A stretch of 12,714 bases of DNA from an uncultured Gammaproteobacteria bacterium (GTDB lineage: Bacteria; Pseudomonadota; Gammaproteobacteria; Rariloculales; Rariloculaceae): positions 1 through 12,714 of the forward strand of contig CAMPKU010000121.1 of the NCBI GenBank assembly GCA_946887385.1, given 5' to 3'. The position numbers and the translations under genes were made by a program. The notes under the pieces were generated by a model, which saw only the letters and a list, made by a program, of their open reading frames with translations, made no database searches and was not told the DNA's origin. Positions 1-6,003 of this stretch are shown here, piece by piece. Each line of letters begins with the position of its first letter. Position 1 is the stretch's first letter.

Positions 1-32
1 GCCGCAAGCCTCTTCTTCGCCGTGACTGCCAC
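1..32 (-). CDS. Possible 5' end of a leftward gene (very short, partial)
   Basis: Read on the minus strand, a GTG codon at 32-30 is preceded by GAGG at 44-41, a Shine-Dalgarno-like spacing. The frame stays open to the window edge and gives about ten residues, beginning M-A-V-T-A-K-K-R-L-A. This would be the start of a gene running off the left end, with the repeat pair at 49-90 just upstream of it. Ten residues are too few to recognise a family. It could equally be chance. Nothing else is visible in positions 1-48. Confidence 0.2.
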   Translation of the reverse strand, partial: MAVTAKKRLA

Positions 33-48
33 GTCGTTACCTCGAATT

Positions 49-90
49 GGGGACGGATTTATTTTAGCGGGACGGATTTATTTTCGGGGG
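49..90 (+). repeat. Tandem pair of GGGGACGGATTTATTTT units (left boundary)
   Basis: A full 17-bp unit GGGGACGGATTTATTTT lies at 49-65. After AGC comes a second copy, shorter by one G, at 69-84, followed by CGGGGG. The same unit occurs in opposite orientation at 1905-1950, on the far side of dusA-vapBC. Short intergenic repeats of this kind recur in many proteobacterial genomes, and I associate them with REP-type elements mobilised by IS200-like (RAYT) transposases. That link is inferred from memory, and no transposase is visible in the window. Confidence 0.75.
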
Positions 91-145
91 CCGCGCCATT
101 GTAGCCGGGCCGCGCCCCGCAGTGCGTGCAGACGCCAAGAACGGC

Positions 146-1138
146 TCAGGCCACCGAGTGCGCTGTGTCCATCGCGAAAGCGCCGACGAGCGCGCGCAAG
201 CCCTCGAGCCCGCGGTTGCCCTCGCCGAGCTCGCTCAAGCTTCTGCGCCAGCGCCTGCCGCCCGCACGGCCGTTGCGCATGCCGAGCAAGTGGCGCGTCA
301 TCGTGCGCAAAGGCGTGCCGGCCGAGACCTCGCGCGCCACGTAGCGCTCGTACTCCGCCAGCACGTCGGCCTCTGAAGCCGGCGGCCCGCCGAACAGGTG
401 CTCGTCGATGCGCGCGAGCAGCCACGAGTCTTCGTAGGCGGCGCGGCCGATCATGACGCCGTCCACCGCGAGCAGCTGCGCGACGCTGTCTGCGAGGGTA
501 ACGAAGCCGCCGTTGATGACGATGGAGAGATGCGGCAACTCGCGCTTCAGCCGATACACGCGCGCATAGTCGAGCGGCGGGACCTCGCGATTCTCCTTGG
601 GGCTCAGCCCGCTCAGCCACGCTTTACGCGCGTGCACCACGAACGTGTCGCAGCCTGCCGCGGCTACCTGGCCGATGAAATCGCGCGCGAACTCGTACGA
701 ATCGTGGTGGTCCACCCCGAGCCGCGTCTTCACCGTCACGGGCACGTGGACGGCCGCGCGCATCGCGCGCACGCAGTCGGCCACGCGCGCGGGCTGAAGC
801 ATCAACGCAGCCCCGAAACAGCCCGCCTGCACGCGATCGCTGGGGCACCCGACGTTGAGGTTGATCTCGTCGTACCCCGCCGCCGCGCCAATGCGCGCAG
901 CGGCCGCAAGCTCCTCGGGCTCGGAGCCGCCGAGCTGCAGCGCCACCGGGTGCTCGGCCTCATCGAAGCGCGTGAGACGCGCGGCATCGCCGCGCAGCAG
1001 CGCGCGCGCCGTGATCATCTCGGTATAGAGAAGCGCGTGCGGCGCCAACAGCCGCAACAGATACCGCAGGTGCCGGTCCGTGCGGTCCATCATCGGCGCG
1101 ACCGAGAGCTTGCGATCGATGAAAGTGCCGGTATTCAT
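146..1138 (-). CDS. dusA: tRNA-dihydrouridine synthase A (DusA)
   Basis: Flavin-dependent cytosolic enzyme that reduces uridine to dihydrouridine in the D-loop of tRNA, at positions 20/20a in characterised DusA proteins. The 330-residue product has the family's usual length. It opens with the FMN-barrel motif SVAPMMDRTDRH (about 12-23). The catalytic-loop motif NLNVGCPSDRVQ spans 93-104, with the presumed proton-donor Cys98. The DusA signature HARKAWLSGLSPKENR lies at 169-184 and INGG at about 208-211. These blocks match E. coli DusA closely, which separates it from DusB and DusC. The ATG at 1138-1136 places SVAPMMD at the expected distance from the start; no strong ribosome-binding site is visible. 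It diverges from vapBC and ends 56 bp from the left repeat pair. The catalytic core looks intact. Confidence 0.95.
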   Translation of the reverse strand: MNTGTFIDRKLSVAPMMDRTDRHLRYLLRLLAPHALLYTEMITARALLRGDAARLTRFDEAEHPVALQLGGSEPEELAAAARIGAAAGYDEINLNVGCPSDRVQAGCFGAALMLQPARVADCVRAMRAAVHVPVTVKTRLGVDHHDSYEFARDFIGQVAAAGCDTFVVHARKAWLSGLSPKENREVPPLDYARVYRLKRELPHLSIVINGGFVTLADSVAQLLAVDGVMIGRAAYEDSWLLARIDEHLFGGPPASEADVLAEYERYVAREVSAGTPLRTMTRHLLGMRNGRAGGRRWRRSLSELGEGNRGLEGLRALVGAFAMDTAHSVA

Positions 1139-1239
1139 GTGTTTCTGCGCTGTTGCTGCGCGTTGCGGCGAAGTTTACTGGAAGTGGTTGCTGAAATGGA
1201 CCGACGGCGGACGACTTGCCGTGCTGTGGTAGCGGGCTC

Positions 1240-1267
1240 AAGATATACGAATCTTTCTGTATATCTT
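1240..1267. promoter_or_regulatory. 9-bp inverted repeat, probable vapBC operator
   Basis: AAGATATAC at 1240-1248 and GTATATCTT at 1259-1267 are perfect reverse complements separated by 10 bp. The centre-to-centre distance is 19 bp, about two helical turns. The element is AT-rich in a GC-rich region and ends 10 bp before the antitoxin start codon. AbrB/MazE-fold antitoxins commonly bind such palindromes with their toxin to repress their own operon, so an autoregulatory operator is the simplest reading. No convincing -35/-10 pair could be assigned; the AT-rich arms may overlap the core promoter. An effect on the divergent dusA is possible. Confidence 0.6.
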
Positions 1268-1277
1268 AAGGTGCCGT

Positions 1278-1508
1278 ATGCGGGTCGCGAAGTGGGGAAA
1301 CAGTTTGGCCATCCGGCTTCCGGATGCGGTGGTGAAGGCGTTGAAACTGAAGACCGGCGATGAAATCGAGATCGTCGTTTCCGGAGCAAGGCGGTTCGAG
1401 GTCCGGCGTGATCGAAGCCGGGACCAGGCGCTGGAACGGCTACGCGCCTTGAAGAAGCCCCTACCCAAAGGCTTTCGTTTCGATCGGGACGAGGCGAATG
1501 CGCGGTGA
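1278..1508 (+). CDS. vapB: AbrB/MazE-fold antitoxin, VapB type
   Basis: This 76-residue protein has the swapped-hairpin AbrB fold at its N-terminus: VAKWGNSLAIRLP at about 3-15, then KALKLKTGDEIEIVV. This is the typical DNA-binding half of VapB/MazE antitoxins. The basic C-terminal half (about 42-76, rich in Arg, Lys and Asp) would be the toxin-neutralising tail. The start at ATG 1278 follows AAGGTG at 1268-1273, a usable ribosome-binding site. The stop overlaps the start of the PIN-domain toxin gene by 11 bp, the usual antitoxin-first, translationally coupled arrangement. The inverted repeat just upstream suggests autoregulation. Calling it VapB rather than MazE rests on the PIN-domain partner. 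Confidence 0.85.
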   Translation: MRVAKWGNSLAIRLPDAVVKALKLKTGDEIEIVVSGARRFEVRRDRSRDQALERLRALKKPLPKGFRFDRDEANAR

Positions 1509-1917
1509 ACGATTCTTCGACACGAATGTGCTGATCTACGCGTTCGCCGCCGGCGACCCGCGTAGTGCTCGGGCCGAAGAGCTGCTCGCCGACGGAGGCA
1601 CGATTGGTGTTCAGGTGCTCAACGAGTTCACGAACGTAACTCGCCGCAAGCTTGGATGGGCGTGGCCCGACGTAGACGCTGCGCTCGTCGTCATCACGGA
1701 GCTCACGGGCCCCGTGCGGCCGTTGACAGCCGACATTCATATTCAGGCCGTGCTACTGGCGCGCGATCACGCGCTCGCCTTCTATGACGCGCTCATCGTT
1801 GCGGCTGCCGTAGATGCCGGTTGCCGCGTGCTGCTGACCGAAGACTTGCAGCACGGGCGCATGCTCGGCGGTGTGACGATCCGCAATCCGTTCTTGGCCC
1901 GAGAGGGGACGGATTAA
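1498..1917 (+). CDS. vapC: PIN-domain ribonuclease toxin, VapC type
   Basis: PIN-domain proteins of toxin-antitoxin pairs are Mg2+-dependent RNases that cleave tRNA or rRNA when freed from the antitoxin. The 139-residue product shows the acidic active-site set: Asp8 in FFDTNVLIYAF, Glu43 in NEFTN, Asp97 in AFYDALIVAAA, and Glu115/Asp116 in LLTEDLQHG. The length is normal for the family. The start ATG lies inside the last codons of vapB. The natural C-terminal motif, GVTIRNPF, ends at about residue 132. The final Gly-Thr-Asp and the TAA stop (1915-1917) lie within the GGGGACGGATT of the adjoining repeat, so a repeat insertion appears to have re-cut the last few residues without touching the active site. 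The RNA target cannot be inferred. Confidence 0.88.
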   Translation: MRGERFFDTNVLIYAFAAGDPRSARAEELLADGGTIGVQVLNEFTNVTRRKLGWAWPDVDAALVVITELTGPVRPLTADIHIQAVLLARDHALAFYDALIVAAAVDAGCRVLLTEDLQHGRMLGGVTIRNPFLAREGTD

Positions 1918-1950
1918 ATAAATCCGTCCCCCGAAAATAAATCCGTCCCC
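1905..1950 (-). repeat. Inverted pair of repeat units with palindrome (right boundary)
   Basis: The reverse complement of GGGGACGGATTTATTTT is complete at 1934-1950. A second copy at 1916-1931 differs only at its last base. A partial forward copy, GGGGACGGATT (1905-1915), pairs with AATCCGTCCCC (1921-1931) to give an 11-bp stem with a 5-base loop. On either strand this makes a strong RNA hairpin between two convergent genes and might slow or end transcription; no U-tract directly follows the stem, so I do not call it a terminator. The pair is oriented opposite to the one at 49-90. It covers the vapC stop and ends 5 bp before the stop of the GGDEF-EAL gene. Confidence 0.8.
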
Positions 1951-1954
1951 TTTT

Positions 1955-4900
1955 TCAGGGGCGGAGGGGGAGCTCGGAGACGGGGCGGGGGATGGCGATG
2001 AAGAAGCCTTGCGCGAAGGCGACGCCGAGCTCGCCGAGGCGCTTCATGACGTCGCGGCTTTCGACGCGCTCGGCGATGGCCTGGATCTTGAAGGCGCGCG
2101 CCATTCGGGCGATGGACTCCACGACGCACTCGTCGGCGCCGTCGCGCAGCACGTTGCGCACGAACTGCCCGTCGATCTTCACGTAGTCGACGGGCAGGGT
2201 CTTCAGATACGTGAGCGATGACAGGCCCGTGCCGAAGTCGTCGAGCGAGAAGCGGCAGCCGCGCGCCTTGAGCGCGCGCATGAACGAGACCACGCGACCC
2301 AAGTTGGCGATCGCGGCGGTCTCCGTGATCTCGAAGCAGATCGCGCCCGGGCCGATGCCGGCGCCCGTGAGCTCGTCGAGCACGAAGTCCAGGAACCGCG
2401 CGTCGTTCAACGTGGTGCCGGAGAGATTGATCGCGAGCGTGTACGGCGCCGTGCCGGGCGCCCCGCGGTAGGCCAGCGTCTCGAGCGTGTGGCTCACCAC
2501 CCAGCGATCGAGGCTCGGCATCAAGTTGTAGCGCTCGGCGGCCGGGATGAATGCCGTCGGCGCCACGAGCTGACCTTGCTCGTCGCGCATGCGCAGCAGC
2601 AGCTCGTAATGCGGCCAGTGCCCTTCCGCGGGCCCGATCGGCACGATCGGCTGGTAATAGAGCTCGAAGCGCTCCTCTTCGAGCGCACGGTTGATGCGCG
2701 CCACCCACAGCATCTCTTGATGCCGCTCGGCCGCGTCGCCCTCCTCGTAGACGTGGATGCGGTTGCGTCCTAAGTCTTTCGCCACGTAGCAGGCCACGTC
2801 GGCCGCGCTCATCAGCGTGGCCACGTTCTCGCTGTCGGCTTCGACCGGAACGATGCCGATGCTCACCCCCACCTGCATCGCGCTGTCGCGCCACGAGAAG
2901 CGAAAGCCGGCGATGGCCTCGCGCAGCGACTCGGCCACCGCCGCCGCGGCCGGCAGCGCGTAGCCCGGCAGCAGCACGGCGAACTCGTCGCCGCCGATCC
3001 GCGCGAGCGCCCCGGTTTTCGGCACGCGCGTGCGCAGCACGTCGGCGAGCTGGCGCAACAGGAGATCGCCCGCGCTGTGGCCGCACGTGTCGTTCACCAC
3101 CTTGAACTGATCCAGGTCCATGTAGAGCAGCGCCGCCGCCTTGCCGGGCTCGGCTTTGACGGCCGCGAGCGCGGTGGACAGCCGCTCCTCGAGCTCGCGG
3201 CGGTTGATGAAACCCGTCAACGCGTCGTGGCTCGCAAGGTAGGCGAGCCGGCGGTGCAGCTGGCGCTCCTGGCGCACGTCGTGAAACACCATCACCGCGC
3301 CCACGACGAGCCCGTTGCGGTCTTGAATCGGCGCGGCCGAGTCCTGAATCGCGATCGTGGAGCCGTCGCGCGCCACGAGCACCACGTTGTCCGCGAGCGT
3401 GACCACGCGGCCCTCCTCGAGGCAGCGCGACACGGGGTTCACCACCGCCTCGCCCGTGGTCTCGTCGCGCAGCACGATCACCGTGCCGATCGGCTGCCCC
3501 TGCACCTCGCGCGCTTCCCAGCCCGTGAGCTGCTCGGCCACGGGGTTCAAGTACTCGATGTTGCCGTGCTCGTCGGCCGTGACCACGGCATCGCCGATCG
3601 ATTGCAGCGTGACCTGCGCGCGCTCCTTCTCGTTGAACAGCGCGCGCTCCGCTGCTTTGCGCTGCGTGATGTCGGTAATCGTGCCTTCGAAGTACAGCGG
3701 CCGGCCGTCGGCGGCCGTGACGAGCCGCGAGTTCTCGATCACCACGATCACGCGGCCCGCGCGCGTGCACAGGCGATACTCGAAGTGGCGCACGCGGCCG
3801 TACGTCCGCAACTCGCCCACGAGCCGCGCGCGTTCCTTGGGATCGACGAAGAACTCCGCCAGATTGCAGCCGTCGAGCCGCGCCCCGTCCTCGAGGCCGA
3901 GCATCTCGACGAGCGCAGGATTCGCGGACAGAAGCTCGCCGCTCGGCGCGGCCTGGAAGACGCCGTCGACGACGTTGTCGAACAACGAGCGAAAGCGCGC
4001 CTCGCTGTCGCGCAGCGCCGTTTCGTCCTGCTTGCGCCTAATCGCTATACCCAAAAGCTGCGTGAGCCGCGTGATGAGGTCGAGCTCCGCCGTGTTCGGC
4101 CCGCGCACCGTATTGAAATAGAGCGCCAACGTGCCGTGCACGCGATCGCCCGTGGTCACGACGGGCGTGGAGCAGCAGGCGTGAATGCCGTTCGCGAGCG
4201 CCACGGCCGCGAGATCCGCCCACAGCGGGTCGTTGGCGATGTCGGTCACCACCACTTGCCGGCCGAGCGACGCCGCCACGCCGCAGGAGCCGGAGCGCAG
4301 CCCCATCGGCAGCTTCTCGAGCTGCTCGGCCATGCCCGGAGCGAGGCCCTGGGATGCGGCCAGCTTCAGCTCGCCGGCGTCCACGTCGAGCAGCTTGATG
4401 GCCGTGGCGACGCCGGGATGCAGCTGCTCGACGAGCAGCGCCACCGTGAGCAGCGTCTTTTCGAGCGGTGCGTTCGCGGCCACGAGCTCGAGCACGCGCC
4501 GCTCGCCGTACGCGAGCGTGTCGGCGTGCCGCCGCGCGCCGTTGTCGATGATGCTGGCGCGGATCAACCGCTGCTTCGACGACGGCAGGCGAATGAAGCG
4601 CACCTCGCACGGCAGCTCCTTGCCCTGACTGTCGCGATGCAGCCACTCGAACACGGGCCGTGCACCGCGCAGCGCCCGCTCCACGTAGCTTTCATGCAGC
4701 GCCGCGGACCGCAAGCCGCCGCTCTGCAGCTCCGGCGCCAGCGCCTCGGGCGCGCTGCGCAGCAGCTCCTCGCGCGACAGCTTGAACAGCCTGGCGGCGT
4801 TGTCGTTGGCCTCGACGAACCGGTTGCGATCCACGTCGAGCACGACGATCGCCTCGGGCGCGTTCTCCACGAGCGCGCGATAGCGCGCCTCGCTCTCGCG

Positions 4901-5386
4901 CAGCGCGAGCTCGTCCTGCAGGCGCTCCGTCACGTCGCGCATGCACAGCACGAAGAACATGCCGGGCCCGTGCTGCGCGCGGCTCACCGTCACTTCCAGC
5001 GTCAATGCGCGGCCGTCGGAGCGCTGCGCCGCGATGATCTCGGGCGTTGCATCCACGAACGTGTCGGCCACGCGGTCGGCGAGCGCGTCGAGCGCGGGAC
5101 GCGCCGGCGCAAGCTGCGGGATGAAGCGCGCCACGCCGGCGCCGATGATGTCCTCGCCGGACGTGCCGAACAGGCGCGCGGCCGCCGCGTTCACGTCCTG
5201 CACCAGGCCGTCGAGGCCCACGGTGATGATGGGATCCTTGACGTTATCGAGGAACGGATGCAGATCGGCGTGCGGCTCGCGGCGCTTCGGGGCTTCCTGC
5301 ACGTCGAGGAGCCGCTTGAGCTCGTCGCGCGCAGACGCGCCCGTCAAAGCCTCGGCTATCCTGCGCTTGAGGCGGTCCTTCGCCAT
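1955..5386 (-). CDS. Multi-PAS/GAF sensor with GGDEF and EAL domains (cyclic di-GMP turnover)
   Basis: A 1143-residue cytosolic protein with no membrane segment or signal peptide. Order of domains: PAS (about 40-155), PAS (165-285), GAF (295-455), PAS (462-578), PAS (590-708), GGDEF (715-880), EAL (890-1140). Short helical linkers of ALRESEARYR type join them. The GGDEF motif is intact at 798-802, with metal ligand Asp757 and GHSAGD at 769-774, so diguanylate cyclase activity is plausible. The inhibitory RxxD site just upstream reads PKTG and is lost. The EAL domain reads ELL at 928-930 but keeps Glu928, Asn987, Glu1019, Asp1049/Asp1050 (DDFG), Lys1070, Glu1106 and Gln1126, so phosphodiesterase activity is also plausible. 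The start (ATG 5386-5384, MAKDRLKRR) was chosen because the frame further upstream lies over the exported-protein gene. No clear ribosome-binding site precedes it. It may be co-transcribed with the peptidase genes 101 bp upstream. Ligands of the sensor domains cannot be told. Confidence 0.93.
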   Translation of the reverse strand: MAKDRLKRRIAEALTGASARDELKRLLDVQEAPKRREPHADLHPFLDNVKDPIITVGLDGLVQDVNAAAARLFGTSGEDIIGAGVARFIPQLAPARPALDALADRVADTFVDATPEIIAAQRSDGRALTLEVTVSRAQHGPGMFFVLCMRDVTERLQDELALRESEARYRALVENAPEAIVVLDVDRNRFVEANDNAARLFKLSREELLRSAPEALAPELQSGGLRSAALHESYVERALRGARPVFEWLHRDSQGKELPCEVRFIRLPSSKQRLIRASIIDNGARRHADTLAYGERRVLELVAANAPLEKTLLTVALLVEQLHPGVATAIKLLDVDAGELKLAASQGLAPGMAEQLEKLPMGLRSGSCGVAASLGRQVVVTDIANDPLWADLAAVALANGIHACCSTPVVTTGDRVHGTLALYFNTVRGPNTAELDLITRLTQLLGIAIRRKQDETALRDSEARFRSLFDNVVDGVFQAAPSGELLSANPALVEMLGLEDGARLDGCNLAEFFVDPKERARLVGELRTYGRVRHFEYRLCTRAGRVIVVIENSRLVTAADGRPLYFEGTITDITQRKAAERALFNEKERAQVTLQSIGDAVVTADEHGNIEYLNPVAEQLTGWEAREVQGQPIGTVIVLRDETTGEAVVNPVSRCLEEGRVVTLADNVVLVARDGSTIAIQDSAAPIQDRNGLVVGAVMVFHDVRQERQLHRRLAYLASHDALTGFINRRELEERLSTALAAVKAEPGKAAALLYMDLDQFKVVNDTCGHSAGDLLLRQLADVLRTRVPKTGALARIGGDEFAVLLPGYALPAAAAVAESLREAIAGFRFSWRDSAMQVGVSIGIVPVEADSENVATLMSAADVACYVAKDLGRNRIHVYEEGDAAERHQEMLWVARINRALEEERFELYYQPIVPIGPAEGHWPHYELLLRMRDEQGQLVAPTAFIPAAERYNLMPSLDRWVVSHTLETLAYRGAPGTAPYTLAINLSGTTLNDARFLDFVLDELTGAGIGPGAICFEITETAAIANLGRVVSFMRALKARGCRFSLDDFGTGLSSLTYLKTLPVDYVKIDGQFVRNVLRDGADECVVESIARMARAFKIQAIAERVESRDVMKRLGELGVAFAQGFFIAIPRPVSELPLRP

Positions 5387-5401
5387 TAGAAGAGATCCAG
5401 C

Positions 5402-5416
5402 CCGCGCGAGGCGCGG
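5402..5416 (-). other. GC hairpin just upstream of the GGDEF-EAL start codon
   Basis: CCGCGC at 5402-5407 and GCGCGG at 5411-5416 form a perfect 6-bp stem with a 3-base loop. It ends 16 nt before the minus-strand ATG of the GGDEF-EAL gene, where a purine-rich ribosome-binding site is otherwise hard to see. It could influence translation of that mRNA. GC-rich DNA forms such stems often, so this is weak. Confidence 0.25.
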
Positions 5417-5487
5417 ATAAACTCTCTCAAATATAGGAAGAGCAGGCCCCGGCCCGCCGTGACTCAACTCTCGTTTAGCAGTCCGGC

Positions 5488-6003
5488 CTAGGGGTTTTCT
5501 TGGACGGGTAAGGCGATCAGCGTCTCGCCGCCGACCGCCACCGCGCCGGGCGCCTCGTCCGGCGCGCCCGCGCTGCGCAACGAGATCGTGACGCTGCGCG
5601 CCTGAGCCACGCCGTCGATGTTGCCGGAGACGATCACGCTCAAGTAGCCGGCGTCGGCCGCGAGCGGCACGACCGTGAGCGTCCAGGCGTAGACCCCGTC
5701 GGCCACGGACGTCAGCAGCGGCGGCGTGACGAGCGCCGTGCTCGGCGAGCTCGCATTCGCTTCGATCCTGAGCACCCCGATCTCGGCCTGCACGCGCGCC
5801 GTCAACGCGATCTCGAGCGGTACGCCGACCATCGGGTCGCCGGCCAGCCGATGCTCCACGGCGATCGGGCCCGTGGGCTTCGCCGGCCGCTCGGAGCGCG
5901 CCGGCGTGCGGACGGCACCGTCCATCGGCGGCGCCGCGTTGGCGAGCCAGGGCCACGCAAGGAGCGCCATGCCGGCGATCGTGGCGATCTTCAGCCGTCT
6001 CAT
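5488..6003 (-). CDS. Small exported protein of unknown function, coupled to metallopeptidase
   Basis: I do not recognise a family. The 171-residue product has a clear Sec signal peptide: MRRLK, a hydrophobic stretch to about residue 20, and a likely AxA cleavage site at ANA-AP (about 23/24). The mature part of about 148 residues has no cysteine. It starts with a Pro/Arg-rich linker (25-45), followed by alternating hydrophobic segments (about 46-145) suggestive of one beta-sandwich domain, possibly Ig-like. The ATG at 6003 overlaps the TGA of the upstream peptidase gene as ATGA, so translation is probably coupled; GGTGG lies upstream. The longer frame, open to 6366, overlaps the peptidase coding region and lacks the signal peptide at its N-terminus, so it was not used. 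A role as partner, inhibitor or chaperone of the peptidase is only an inference from context. Confidence 0.82.
   Translation of the reverse strand: MRRLKIATIAGMALLAWPWLANAAPPMDGAVRTPARSERPAKPTGPIAVEHRLAGDPMVGVPLEIALTARVQAEIGVLRIEANASSPSTALVTPPLLTSVADGVYAWTLTVVPLAADAGYLSVIVSGNIDGVAQARSVTISLRSAGAPDEAPGAVAVGGETLIALPVQENP

Noticed and set aside
1905..1955. Classical rho-independent terminator between vapC and the GGDEF-EAL gene
   Set aside because: The stem is strong, but no U-tract directly follows it on either strand. It is better explained by inverted repeat units, although some termination is possible.
1914..3770. 618-residue open frame on the minus strand in a second frame
   Set aside because: It overlaps the GGDEF-EAL domains in another frame, has an Arg/Gly/Ala-biased composition and shows no motif.
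3077..5389. 770-residue open frame on the plus strand
   Set aside because: It lies wholly antisense to the GGDEF-EAL gene, is rich in Arg, His and Ala, and has no recognisable domain. Long antisense frames of this kind are expected in GC-rich coding DNA.
5387..5956. Longer GGDEF-EAL product starting at 5956
   Set aside because: The extra 190 residues run out of frame over the exported-protein gene, with shadow-like composition. MAKDRLKRR at 5386 is a typical start before the first PAS domain.
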